Source: an uncultured Bacteroidales bacterium (lineage in GTDB: Bacteria > Bacteroidota > Bacteroidia > Bacteroidales > Paludibacteraceae). From it: a stretch of 64,000 bases of DNA. The position numbers were made by a program, and so were the translations under genes. The stretch's first letter is position 1. Each line of letters starts with the position of its first letter. This document shows positions 36,467 through 44,475 of this stretch, in pieces. The notes under the pieces were generated by a model that saw only the letters and a program-made list of their open reading frames with translations, was not told the origin of the DNA and made no database searches. Where the stretch lies: NCBI GenBank assembly GCA_946187695.1, contig CAMHSB010000003.1, forward strand, positions 110,818 to 174,817, given 5' to 3'.

Positions 36467-37597
36467 TTAAAATTTCACTACTGTTCCTATCGGGGCATCC
36501 AATAGCTTGATGTTATACTTAGTCGCAATGTCTTGCGCTATGCTATCCGGTTCGGACCAGGGATGGACTGAAAGGGCGAACTTGTCATGGTGGACGGTGA
36601 AGACCTGCCTGGCTTGGAGATCCAAGATGACCTTTTCGAGATCTTCCGGCATCGTGTGGATATATTTCCAATTGGCATTGTACTGACCGTTTTCCAAGAG
36701 TGCCAAATCAACAGCTCCGAAACGTTCATGTATCTCACTAAAACGCTTGTCGTAACCTCCGTCCCCCCCGATATAGACCTTACGGCCACCGTCTTCGACC
36801 ATAAATGAAGCCCAGAGCGTTTGATTGCGTTTGCCTAAAAGGCGATTGGAGAAGTGCCTGCTGGGCAGGCTATGAATGTTGAGTGTTCTTTGCCCGAGGG
36901 CACGATCTGAAGGTATGGAGCGTTTAGAGTTGAGTGTAGTTGAAGGTTCAAAGTTTATAGTTAGACTTTCATACCAATCCATCTCCGTGATTATTTCGTC
37001 AGCGTAGCCCCAATAACGCAGGTAATCGGCAATACCGAGCGGACAAATAACCTGTTTCACGCGGTCGCGGATGTCCCGCAGGGTCGCGTACTCCATGTGG
37101 TCCCAATGCTCGTGCGTGATGATGAGTACATCTATATCCGGCAGATCTTCCGGTCTATAGATGTCGGTGCCGGCAAAGGGTTTCATCATCAGTGTCGCCG
37201 GCCATTCCGGTTTGAGTACCGGATCGACCAGATACCGCTTGCCGTTCAAGCAGAACAGGTACGACGAGTGTCCGAACCACACGAGCCAATCGCTATCGGT
37301 CGGAATAGTCTTCAAATCAGTCTTAACGGCTGGTATGGGTTCGCTCGGCACACGCAAGGTGTCTTTGTCCGTTAGAAAACGCCACCATGTTTCCCTCGTA
37401 CTTGCCGTGTCGCCAGTAAACTGCGGCGTCGGTTCTTGGTTCTGAAACATTCCGTCTCTATAGTTCGGCGACGCCTGTATCCGTTCTTTCGACACATGTC
37501 TCCACAGCCCAAAAGCGGGGTGCGACAATACCGCCAAAGCTATTCCGGCAAGCAGTAAAATAATACCTAATATAATAAGCAACACTTTCATTCTCAT
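36467..37597 (-). CDS. MBL-fold metallo-hydrolase, NAPE-PLD/UlaG-like, copy 1
   Basis: 376 residues starting MRMKVLLIILGIILLLAGIA, a membrane anchor or signal. Metal motif THEHWDHMEY (about 165-174), further ligands at LPSRHFSNR, and IGGDGGYDKRF, then ENGQYNANWKYIHTMPED and VHHDKF. The fold and order match bacterial N-acyl-phosphatidylethanolamine phospholipase D-like proteins, so a membrane lipid substrate is plausible. ATG 37597 overlaps the DUF1295 stop (ATGA). Residues about 211-243 are an in-frame insert ([20 protein letters not shown]) shared with the activase at 11543. Confidence 0.88.
   Translation of the reverse strand: MRMKVLLIILGIILLLAGIALAVLSHPAFGLWRHVSKERIQASPNYRDGMFQNQEPTPQFTGDTASTRETWWRFLTDKDTLRVPSEPIPAVKTDLKTIPTDSDWLVWFGHSSYLFCLNGKRYLVDPVLKPEWPATLMMKPFAGTDIYRPEDLPDIDVLIITHEHWDHMEYATLRDIRDRVKQVICPLGIADYLRYWGYADEIITEMDWYESLTINFEPSTTLNSKRSIPSDRALGQRTLNIHSLPSRHFSNRLLGKRNQTLWASFMVEDGGRKVYIGGDGGYDKRFSEIHERFGAVDLALLENGQYNANWKYIHTMPEDLEKVILDLQARQVFTVHHDKFALSVHPWSEPDSIAQDIATKYNIKLLDAPIGTVVKF
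36869..36966. repeat. in-frame repeat element, family A, in MBL hydrolase copy 1
   Basis: Core 36885-36908 identical to 12354-12377, with the TGCCC-GA-GGGCA hairpin. It is absent from the duplicated hydrolase at 38575, which has a TGTAAGACC array at the same place. Confidence 0.85.
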
Positions 37598-38463
37598 ATC
37601 AGCATTCTTGTTTGTTTGCGGTACTCGGCATAATCGGGTTTGTTGGCCAATTGGCGTTTCTCCATCAGCGGAATAGAGATGCCGAGGAAGAGTGCGGTCA
37701 TAGCGATCGCACCGCCGATATATAGGTCGATACCATTCAGAGAGGCGTACATGATCCAAATGCCCCACCAGAATTGTATCTCTCCGAAGTAGTTCGGATG
37801 GCGACCGTGCTTCCACAATCCCACATTGCAGACCTTCCCGGGATGAGCGGCACGGAAATCATGGCTTTGCTTGTCAGCAATCAGTTGGATAGTAGCCGAA
37901 GCAAGGCACACGATGAAACCAAAACATAGCAGAGCTATGCTAATTGGTGATTGTTCATTGGTGATTGGTGATTCAAACAGTTTGAGTCCGGGTAACATGG
38001 CGGCAAAGACCACTAAGGTCGGCATCATGTTCAAACCGAAGAGATTGATGGTTTGGAAGACTAAGGGATGTCGGTCGCGGTACTTCGTATAACGCCAATC
38101 CTCATGACCGATACCTTTGAAGGTAATCGCCCAGTTGCGCGTGAGACGCCAGCCCCAATACCAGGAAGCGATAAGCAGTAGGATGACCGGGAACGACCAT
38201 GTTCCTGTGTAGAAAGCCCACAGCAGAAAAGCTATCGGCGGAAAGACGCTCCAATAAGGATCATAGACAGACACATTCTCATAGAGCAATCCGAATGCCC
38301 ATACAACCACTGTCGCCAATACGTCGGCTAAGAATAAAGCCCAGATAGGCTGCATAGACTGCATCATTAACCAATCAAACAGCAGCCAACCGGCTACACC
38401 TGCAATCGCATAGATGGCAGCAATCAGCGCCACGCTACACCATTTGGAATAAGTTCTTTTCAT
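37594..38463 (-). CDS. DUF1295/steroid 5-alpha-reductase-like membrane protein, copy 1
   Basis: 289 residues, seven to eight transmembrane segments. The ICMT/5-alpha-reductase signature lies in the C-terminal third: FRAAHPGKVCNVGLWKHGRH then PNYFGEIQFWWG, and PLMEKRQLANKPDYAEYRKQ. Relatives reduce enone lipids or methylate prenyl groups; the exact reaction is unknown. Residues near 180 (ESPITNEQSPISIALL) come from a TTGGTGATT tandem repeat read in frame. Coupled to the metallo-hydrolase gene, suggesting joint lipid metabolism. Confidence 0.88.
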   Translation of the reverse strand: MKRTYSKWCSVALIAAIYAIAGVAGWLLFDWLMMQSMQPIWALFLADVLATVVVWAFGLLYENVSVYDPYWSVFPPIAFLLWAFYTGTWSFPVILLLIASWYWGWRLTRNWAITFKGIGHEDWRYTKYRDRHPLVFQTINLFGLNMMPTLVVFAAMLPGLKLFESPITNEQSPISIALLCFGFIVCLASATIQLIADKQSHDFRAAHPGKVCNVGLWKHGRHPNYFGEIQFWWGIWIMYASLNGIDLYIGGAIAMTALFLGISIPLMEKRQLANKPDYAEYRKQTRMLI

Positions 38464-38493
38464 ATTAGCTGATTCAATTTGTCTTCTCGATTG

Positions 38494-38568
38494 TCATGTA
38501 ACGTTTTGCTCGAACCACGCTCTGAGTTGCGCGCGCTCGTTATATTCCAAGAGATCAACTATTTCCAT
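38494..38568 (-). pseudogene. truncated YdeI-like gene start from the duplication
   Basis: ATG 38568 opens MEIVDLLEYNERAQLRAWFE, then QNVT and a stop where the duplicated block ends. The first 21 codons equal those of the gene at 36113-36460. It marks the junction of the tandem duplication. Confidence 0.85.
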
Positions 38569-38574
38569 CACTCA

Positions 38575-39690
38575 TTAAAACTTCACAACTGTTCCTATCG
38601 GGGCATCCAATAGCTTGATGTTATACTTAGTCGCAATGTCTTGCGCTATGCTATCCGGTTCGGACCAGGGATGGACTGAAAGGGCGAACTTGTCATGGTG
38701 GACGGTGAAGACCTGCCTGGCTTGGAGATCCAAGATGACCTTTTCGAGATCTTCCGGCATCGTGTGGATATATTTCCAATTGGCATTATACTGCCCGTTC
38801 TCCAAGAGCGCGAGATCAACCGAGCCAAAACGTTCATGTATCTCGGCAAAACGTTTGTCGTAACCTCCATCACCCCCGATATAGACCTTACGCCCACCGG
38901 CTTCGACCATGAAAGAAGCCCAGAGCGTTTGATTGCGTTTGGCTAAAAGGCGATTACTGAAATGCCTGCTGGGCAGACAAGTAATCGTCTGACCGCCTTC
39001 GGCTGTAGGACCGTTACACAGTAAAACCGTTTCACTGTAAGACCGCTTCGCTGTATGACTTTCGTACCAATCCATCTCCGTGATTATTTCGTCAGCGTAG
39101 CCCCAATAACGCAGGTAATCGGCAATACCGAGCGGACAAATAACCTGTTTCACGCGGTCGCGGATGTCCCGCAGGGTCGCGTACTCCATGTGGTCCCAAT
39201 GCTCGTGCGTGATGATGAGTACATCTATATCCGGCAGATCTTCCGGTCTATAGATGTCGGTGCCGGCAAAGGGTTTCATCATCAGTGTCGCCGGCCATTC
39301 CGGTTTGAGTACCGGATCGACCAGATACCGCTTGCCGTTCAAGCAGAACAGGTACGACGAGTGTCCGAACCACACGAGCCAATCGCTATCGGTCGGAATA
39401 GTCTTCAAATCAGTCTTAACGGCTGGTATGGGTTCGCTCGGCACACGCAAGGTGTCTTTGTCCGTTAGAAAACGCCACCATGTTTCCCTCGTACTTGCCG
39501 TGTCGCCAGTAAACTGCGGCGTCGGTTCTTGGTTCTGAAACATTCCGTCTCTATAGTTCGGCGACGCCTGTATCCGTTCTTTCGACACATGTCTCCACAG
39601 CCCAAAAGCGGGGTGCGACAATACCGCCAAAGCTATTCCGGCAAGCAGTAAGATAACACCCAATATGATTAGCAACACTTTCATTCTCAT
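38575..39690 (-). CDS. MBL-fold metallo-hydrolase, NAPE-PLD/UlaG-like, copy 2
   Basis: 371 residues, nearly identical to copy 1 in residues 1-209 and from LPSRHFSNR onward, including THEHWDHMEY and IGGDGGYDKRF. Residues about 212-234 (AKRSYSETVLLCNGPTAEGG) are encoded by a TGTAAGACC hairpin array in place of the family A element in copy 1. ATG 39690 overlaps the DUF1295 stop by four bases. Both copies keep all visible metal ligands, so both may be active. Confidence 0.88.
   Translation of the reverse strand: MRMKVLLIILGVILLLAGIALAVLSHPAFGLWRHVSKERIQASPNYRDGMFQNQEPTPQFTGDTASTRETWWRFLTDKDTLRVPSEPIPAVKTDLKTIPTDSDWLVWFGHSSYLFCLNGKRYLVDPVLKPEWPATLMMKPFAGTDIYRPEDLPDIDVLIITHEHWDHMEYATLRDIRDRVKQVICPLGIADYLRYWGYADEIITEMDWYESHTAKRSYSETVLLCNGPTAEGGQTITCLPSRHFSNRLLAKRNQTLWASFMVEAGGRKVYIGGDGGYDKRFAEIHERFGSVDLALLENGQYNANWKYIHTMPEDLEKVILDLQARQVFTVHHDKFALSVHPWSEPDSIAQDIATKYNIKLLDAPIGTVVKF
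38990..39057. repeat. TGTAAGACC variable-hairpin array in MBL hydrolase copy 2
   Basis: Linkers TGACC, TGTAGGACC, AGTAAAACC, TGTAAGACC and TGTATGAC alternate with the palindromes GCC-TTC-GGC, GT-TAC-AC, GT-TTC-AC and GC-TTC-GC. The array is read in frame in the minus-strand gene. Confidence 0.85.
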
Positions 39691-40562
39691 ATCAGCATTC
39701 TTGTTTGTTTGCGGTATTCGGCGTAGTCCGGTTTGTTGGCGAGTTGGCGCTTCTCCATCAGCGGAATAGAGATGCCGAGGAAGAGTGCGGTCATAGCGAT
39801 TGCACCACCGATATATAGGTCGATACCGTTCAGAGAGGCGTACATGATCCATATTCCCCACCAGAATTGAATCTCACCGAAATAGTTCGGATGGCGACCG
39901 TGCTTCCACAATCCCACATTGCAGACCTTACCGGGATGAGCGGCACGGAAGTCATGGCTCTGCTTGTCTGCAATCAGTTGGATAGTAGCCGATGCAAGGC
40001 AAACGATACAGCCAAAACATAGCAGCGCTATGCTAATTGGTGATTGTTCATTGGTGATTGGTGATTCAAACAGTTTCAATCCGGGTAACATGGCCGCGAA
40101 GACCACTAAGGTCGGCATCATGTTCAAACCGAAGAAATTAATCAAATGGAAAAGGACCGGATGAAGCGAACGGTATTTGGTGTAGCGCCAGTCCTCGTGC
40201 GCAATACCTTTGAAGGTAATCGCCCAATTGCGTGTGAGACGCCAGCCCCAATACCAGGAAGCGATAAGCAACAGAATAACAGGAACGGACCATACGCCGG
40301 TATAGCATGCCCAGAGCAGAAAAGCGATCGGCGGAAAGACGCTCCAATAAGGATCATAGACAGACACGTTCTCATAGAGTAAGCCGAATGCCCATACGAC
40401 AACTGTTGCCAGTACATCGGCTAAAAATAAACGGATGAGGGGATTAGCGGTTAGCGGGTTAGTGGCTAATCCTTCAAACAGCAGCCAACCGGCTACACCT
40501 GCAATCGCATAGATGGCGGCAATCAGCGCCACACTACACCATTTGGAATAATCTCGTTTCAT
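39687..40562 (-). CDS. DUF1295/steroid 5-alpha-reductase-like membrane protein, copy 2
   Basis: 291 residues from MKRDYSKWCSVALIAAIYAI; the frame extends to 40646 but homology with copy 1 starts at 40562. Same membrane topology and C-terminal signature (GLWKHGRHPNYFGEIQFWWG). Where copy 1 reads DWLMMQSMQPIWAL, this copy reads EGLATNPLTANPLIRL, written by a GGTTAGCGGGTTAG-like tandem repeat, another copy-specific in-frame change. Confidence 0.87.
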   Translation of the reverse strand: MKRDYSKWCSVALIAAIYAIAGVAGWLLFEGLATNPLTANPLIRLFLADVLATVVVWAFGLLYENVSVYDPYWSVFPPIAFLLWACYTGVWSVPVILLLIASWYWGWRLTRNWAITFKGIAHEDWRYTKYRSLHPVLFHLINFFGLNMMPTLVVFAAMLPGLKLFESPITNEQSPISIALLCFGCIVCLASATIQLIADKQSHDFRAAHPGKVCNVGLWKHGRHPNYFGEIQFWWGIWIMYASLNGIDLYIGGAIAMTALFLGISIPLMEKRQLANKPDYAEYRKQTRMLI

Positions 40563-40647
40563 GTTATTGCACGTTTTGCGTACAAAAGTACAGAAAAAAT
40601 CCCATATATGCAAGAATATACGGGATTTTTTTGCTTTTGCAGCCATT

Positions 40648-40941
40648 TTAGTATTCGTTTTTGCGTTTAGGGTTCATCGGAAACCAGCCTTTACGGACTC
40701 GTTCGCGCTGTTTGAAGACCTCGCCGATACCCCATAAGGAAGAGAAGGCAAAGATCCCCAAGAAGATAGAGATATACGTATTCTCCACGAATAACGAGCC
40801 TGCTGCAGCCAATAGACCAACGATGAGAAATGCCCACCAGGACTTGACGCCGAAATAGTACTCCGCTTTGATGACAAGCGGATGAAACAATCCGATACAC
40901 AGGAACGCACCTGCGCCCAATAAAATTCCTTCGTAATTCAT
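40648..40941 (-). CDS. DUF4491 family membrane protein
   Basis: 97 residues with three transmembrane segments: GILLGAGAFLCIGLFHPLVI, FLIVGLLAAAGSLFVEN and ISIFLGIFAFSSLWGIGEVF. The end is basic (QRERVRKGWFPMNPKRKNEY). The 'HP.VI..EY..G...W' motif and length fit DUF4491, a Bacteroidales family of unknown function. It lies between the outer-membrane protein gene and the DUF1295 copy on the same strand. Confidence 0.85.
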   Translation of the reverse strand: MNYEGILLGAGAFLCIGLFHPLVIKAEYYFGVKSWWAFLIVGLLAAAGSLFVENTYISIFLGIFAFSSLWGIGEVFKQRERVRKGWFPMNPKRKNEY

Positions 40942-40973
40942 AAAAACATTTTCTTATTTTCCTATTTTCTCAT

Positions 40974-41624
40974 TTAGTGGCAGAACATAAAACCGAAATA
41001 GAGACGCGGACCGGTTGGCATACATAGTTCGCGCTGATGAATTGCTAACATCCAGTCAAGGCGGAACGTGATATGTACCTTGCGCGTCAAGCAATAATCG
41101 CAGCCTACGTATGGCGTGACATAGAAGAAGGATTGCTTGTGAAAGGTACTATTGGCATCCTGTGTCCAGCTGTTCTGGTCGCCGTCCAAGATATAGAGCC
41201 CTTTCATCGATCCGCCACCGATGACGCCGCCGATATACGGCCATGCCTTGTCTAATCGCCAGCAACAATCTGCCAGCACACCACCGCATCCGACCCGCAC
41301 ATAACTGCCGTTTTTGAGGACATCGCGACAATCGGTCATGGCGCTCGGCATCGTGCTTACGAAGCCTTCAAAACCCGTCCGCAGGTGTTTCCATAGATGT
41401 ACGCGCAACGCACCGCCGATACCGAACAACGCCCCTTGCGGGCTGCATAAACGTCCGTCTGCAGTCTTGGGCGCATTATTGTCCTGACCGAACAAATAGC
41501 CGGTATGCAGCATCATCCCACCGGAGAAACCCTGATAGACCTTGTTCTTCTCAAGGCCTTCGGACACTTGCGCATATGTTGCGCACGCAATCAATAAACA
41601 TATAAAAAGTATCTTTACTCGCAT
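40974..41624 (-). CDS. outer-membrane beta-barrel protein, unknown
   Basis: 216 residues. Signal peptide MRVKILFICLLIACATYAQ, then alternating hydrophobic strands rich in Gly/Tyr and aromatic ends (HTGYLFGQ, FGIGGALRVHLWKHLRTGFE, WPYIGGVIGGGSMKGLYI, FFYVTPYVGCDYCLT, ITFRLDWMLA). This pattern fits a small eight- to ten-strand barrel. Seven cysteines in the mature part are unusual for this class. The promoter (TATCTTTG, 41644-41651) carries three 11-bp direct repeats expected for an OmpR-type regulator; such a protein is encoded immediately upstream. Confidence 0.7.
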   Translation of the reverse strand: MRVKILFICLLIACATYAQVSEGLEKNKVYQGFSGGMMLHTGYLFGQDNNAPKTADGRLCSPQGALFGIGGALRVHLWKHLRTGFEGFVSTMPSAMTDCRDVLKNGSYVRVGCGGVLADCCWRLDKAWPYIGGVIGGGSMKGLYILDGDQNSWTQDANSTFHKQSFFYVTPYVGCDYCLTRKVHITFRLDWMLAIHQRELCMPTGPRLYFGFMFCH

Positions 41625-41643
41625 CTATTTTTCAAATTTGCGT

Positions 41644-41690
41644 GCAAAGATACTTCAATTTTCTTAAACGTTGCTTAAGATTTTCTTAAG
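41644..41690 (-). promoter_or_regulatory. promoter with three 11-bp direct repeats
   Basis: On the plus strand: ATTTTCTTAAA (41658-41668), CGTTGCTTAAG (41669-41679), ATTTTCTTAAG (41680-41690), an exact 11-base period immediately upstream of the -7 box TATCTTTG (minus strand, 41651-41644). Direct repeats at one helical turn are the usual target of OmpR/PhoB winged-helix proteins (known). The last repeat overlaps the stop of the regulator gene. Confidence 0.7.
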
Positions 41691-42300
41691 AAACATCAAA
41701 ATCCCCATAAATAGGGATGCGCAACTCGTTGATAGTGCCGTTCAGGTCTAATGAGAGAATAAAATGCTGCATGGTGAGTTTAGAACTCAGCCGTAACACG
41801 CCCGGTTGAGCGGAAGGCAGTAAAGCCGTCAGCACGCTGTCTAACATCTGCTGCAAGGCTTTCGGTTCAATCGTAATCTCGTTCACAAAGGGTGTCAGAT
41901 GTATTTGTGTCACAAGTCCTTTGGCGCTGATCTCCGTTTCACGGCTACGTAGCCAATCTGTTAGAAATGCCTGTAGATCAATGGTATAGTGGGTGATTTT
42001 CTGCTCTACATGAAATACGAATCCGACGCCACGAATGGTCTCTATCGGTTCTTTCTTACCCCACCCTAACTTGCGCCGCAATGCATTGAGATGCACATCG
42101 ATGGTGCCTGTATCGTACTGAAAACGGTCTCCCCATACATGGTCCAACAACATCTGCCGTGTGCAGATCCGATTCGGGTGCGCAGAGAGATAATCCAACA
42201 GACCATACTCCAATCCGGTCAGATGAATCTCCTGTCCGTCCTTACGCACGCTGTGCTGTTCGCGGTCCAGTTCTATGTTGTTAGTAATCGTGGTGTACAT
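41686..42300 (-). CDS. orphan OmpR/PhoB-type DNA-binding protein with degenerate kinase-like C-terminus
   Basis: 204 residues. Residues 5-95 are a Trans_reg_C winged helix: LTGLEYGLLDYLSAHPNRIC, DHVWGDRFQYDTGTIDVHLN, ALRRKLG and IETIRGVGFVF. There is no receiver domain. Residues 100-204 (DLQAFLTDWLRSRETEISAK, EPKALQQMLDSVLTALLPSA) follow the layout of a histidine-kinase HATPase domain but lack the N-box Asn and the glycine motifs, so ATP binding is doubtful (inference). Such a fusion is uncommon. It likely binds the 11-bp repeats before the outer-membrane protein gene. Confidence 0.75.
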   Translation of the reverse strand: MYTTITNNIELDREQHSVRKDGQEIHLTGLEYGLLDYLSAHPNRICTRQMLLDHVWGDRFQYDTGTIDVHLNALRRKLGWGKKEPIETIRGVGFVFHVEQKITHYTIDLQAFLTDWLRSRETEISAKGLVTQIHLTPFVNEITIEPKALQQMLDSVLTALLPSAQPGVLRLSSKLTMQHFILSLDLNGTINELRIPIYGDFDVS

Positions 42301-42729
42301 AAATGAGGATATTCATAGTGTTTGTTTTTTGTTTGTTATCAAAAAATGATATTTTACCAAAACCTATAAAACATTTTCAGTTATGGTATAACAAAAATTG
42401 TACCATTGCACGTATTGCCCTTTCCTATAAGATGCAACAAACGGGAAAAACAGGGATATCCACTTCTATCGTTTGTTTGATTATTCCTTGTAATCTGAGG
42501 TTATAATGATCTTCTTGGAAGAACGGGAAATAGCCTGCATGCAAATACTGCGAGAATCGCTGCAAAGGTACTACATTTTTTTCAAATACACAAGAAAAAC
42601 TGCAAGAATTTTTATATTTTTTCAAATAGAGTTGATTTTTTAGCAGGCAATGAGGGGCTCTGTACAAAAGGTATTGAGAAATCGAGAAGTGGAACTCCCG
42701 CACGGAGAGTGTGAGCACAGGACACCAAA
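42301..42729. other. spacer without a recognisable gene
   Basis: AT-rich DNA upstream of the orphan regulator. A TACCTTTG box (minus strand, about 42561-42568) precedes a 19-codon open stretch MQAISRSSKKIIITSDYKE, too short to identify and possibly another truncated gene start. I see nothing else coding. Confidence 0.5.
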
Positions 42730-42931
42730 TGCCGTCAATTAGACGGCGTAATGCGAAGAAGAACTAAGCAGAACCGATTGTCGGAATAGGATTCGGACGC
42801 AACAGACGAAGAATTGGGCGGCATGATATGCCGCACAATGAACGCTGCAGAAAGCCCGATAGTATCGGGGATAAACGAAGAAAGAACCTGCCTGCTCGGT
42901 GGTGGAGCAGGCAGGAGTCCGATAGATCGGT
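42730..42931. repeat. cluster of perfect palindromes with different stems
   Basis: Hairpins in order: GCCGTC-AATTA-GACGGC, CCGA-TTG-TCGG, GCGGCAT-GAT-ATGCCGC, CCCGATA-G-TATCGGG, CCTGCCTGCT-N9-AGCAGGCAGG and CCGAT-AG-ATCGG. Several are followed by a purine-rich AATGnGAAGAA-like spacer. The 29-base CCTGCCTGCT hairpin could end transcription of the module at 42982-43059. No coding sense is apparent. Confidence 0.75.
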
Positions 42932-42981
42932 TTTTCGGGGGATCGAGAGAGCGAGTGTTGATCGCCCAAGCTTGGTCGATG

Positions 42982-43059
42982 CTATTTTATTTCTTGACCT
43001 GCGAGGGTGTATGTTTTATCGCCGCGGAAGATGAGAATCTGACCGTTATGGCTTATAAC
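42982..43059 (-). pseudogene. C-terminal tail fragment of a BspA-like secreted protein
   Basis: Minus-strand codons read VISHNGQILIFRGDKTYTLA, GQEIK and a stop, the tail style of the secreted proteins here (compare KDGQLIIEKNCKTYTIQGQE at 44476). No upstream part of the gene exists; its 5' end merges into the last codons of the ATPase gene in another frame. A related tail is at 27815-27857. Confidence 0.75.
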
Positions 43060-44264
43060 TGATTCATGCTTAGAAAATGACGCAAATGGATGTGTTTTAT
43101 TCCTTCTACATCAGAGATAAAATTGAGCGGATTCATTGAAATGACCATCTTCGGATGGTTGTTTTTGATAGCTTGCAGATTTCCAAACTCTCGCTTCTCG
43201 GTCTCTTTGTCAGCTATCAAATAGGCTACTTGTATATAAAGGGTCTGCTCTCCTTTCTCTGCCACAAAATCAATCTCTGCATTTCGCAACTGCCCGACAT
43301 GCACGGTATAACCCAACCTCAGTAGATGCAGATACACGGCATTCTCAATCCGCTTCTCAATATCATTCGTTTGGCGCGTACGGACAAGTTTATTGCGTAT
43401 TCCCAAGTCCTCGAAATAGTACTTGTCATTACTCTCTAACAGTTGCTTGCCATGAATGTCATACCGCTTAACCCGATAGGTGAGATATGCATTGCAAAGG
43501 TATTTGAGATAATTCTGAATAATGACCGAAGAAAGATTCTCTCCCTGCGAACGAAGGTATTTCATGATCGAGTTTGGAGAAACCAACTTGCCGATAGTAT
43601 CGCTCACAAAACGGCTGAGATTGATAAATGAGGTGACATTCCGTATCTGTTCGCGTTGCACAATATCTTTCAACACGACGGTATCATAAACGCTTTGGAT
43701 ATAGTTCTTTATCTGCTCCGTATGTTCCAGACCGATAAGCCGCAAGTACGGCAGACCACCCCATAGGAGGTATTTCTCCAAGGCTACATCGCTGTCCTGT
43801 AACTGATGAAAATAGAGGAACTCGGTATAACTGAGCGTGTGAATAGGAATCTCAATATACCGTGCAGCCAGCAGTGTGGACAACTCGCTACTGAGCATCT
43901 TCGCATTGCTGCCGGTTATTACCACATCCGTTTCGGGCTGTTTGATCCAACTTCGCAACGAACGCTCGAACCCTAAAATATCTTGTATCTCATCTATGAG
44001 GATATAGTTGTGTTTGCCTTGCGCGATATGAGCGGATAGGTACGCGTTTAACTCCTCATGCGTGGTGATTGCATCAAACGCAGCATCTTCTTTGTCAATA
44101 TAGATGATATTGGCATTGGGGTCTGCATGTTTCTCTTGCGCCAGCAAACGCAGGCACATACTCTTTCCCACACGGCGTTGCCCCGTAAGAACGATGATGA
44201 TTTGTTTGCCGAGCCATTGAGCGATTGCTTGCGTGTAGTACTCTCTGTGTAATAGTTCTTCCAT
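43053..44264 (-). CDS. ATP-binding protein, AAA (AAA_14/DUF4143) type, second member
   Basis: 403 residues. Walker A LTGQRRVGKSMCLRL (about 27-41), Walker B YILIDEIQDILGFE, sensor VITGSNAKMLSSELS, and a C-terminal DUF4143 region with the nuclease-like AEIDFVAEKGEQTLYIQVAY. It is clearly divergent from the ATPase at 26107, so not a recent duplicate. Its stop overlaps the secreted-protein tail fragment, showing a recombination border at the 3' end. A 27-bp direct repeat lies upstream (44333-44400). Confidence 0.88.
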   Translation of the reverse strand: MEELLHREYYTQAIAQWLGKQIIIVLTGQRRVGKSMCLRLLAQEKHADPNANIIYIDKEDAAFDAITTHEELNAYLSAHIAQGKHNYILIDEIQDILGFERSLRSWIKQPETDVVITGSNAKMLSSELSTLLAARYIEIPIHTLSYTEFLYFHQLQDSDVALEKYLLWGGLPYLRLIGLEHTEQIKNYIQSVYDTVVLKDIVQREQIRNVTSFINLSRFVSDTIGKLVSPNSIMKYLRSQGENLSSVIIQNYLKYLCNAYLTYRVKRYDIHGKQLLESNDKYYFEDLGIRNKLVRTRQTNDIEKRIENAVYLHLLRLGYTVHVGQLRNAEIDFVAEKGEQTLYIQVAYLIADKETEKREFGNLQAIKNNHPKMVISMNPLNFISDVEGIKHIHLRHFLSMNQL

Positions 44265-44332
44265 AGTACCAATTTTTCAAAATCGCTGCAAAGTTACAAC
44301 TTTTTGTTGATATATGCAAATTATCTTGCAAG

Positions 44333-44400
44333 AAATCTAAAGTATATTTAATATTTTATGTGTTTTTTGGCAAAAATCTAAAGTATATTTAATATTTATG
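44333..44400. repeat. 27-bp direct repeat upstream of the second ATPase
   Basis: AAATCTAAAGTATATTTAAT plus ATTT(T)ATG occurs at 44333-44360 and 44374-44400, separated by 13 bases. It could be an operator, or the scar of an insertion. Confidence 0.8.
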
Positions 44401-44406
44401 CCATCA

Positions 44407-44437
44407 ATCGGGCGACTCATTCATTGAGCCGCCCGAT
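44407..44437 (-). terminator. hairpin after the small BspA-like gene
   Basis: Stem ATCGGGCG-N-CTCA / TGAG-N-CGCCCGAT around ATTCAT, 40 bases past the stop. The T tract is weak on the minus strand. Confidence 0.5.
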
Positions 44438-44475
44438 TTGTTCCTTTGTACTTGGTACTTAGTTACTAGGTCACT

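Larger units (their letters stand above)
36398..40563. repeat. tandem duplication of a 2.1-kb gene block
   Basis: 36398-38505 and 38506-40563 are two copies, offset about 2108 at the left end, of [YdeI start]-[MBL hydrolase]-[DUF1295 protein]. Long stretches are identical (for example the hydrolase N-terminal 205 codons), other parts differ by scattered substitutions. Three places carry copy-specific insertions: hydrolase 36869-36966 versus 38990-39057, and the DUF1295 N-terminal region near 40440-40475. Confidence 0.95.

Noticed and set aside
42739..43062. Overlapping open frames of 76-82 codons in the palindrome cluster
   Set aside because: Composition follows the hairpins, no start context or motif; the region is better explained as repeats plus a tail fragment.
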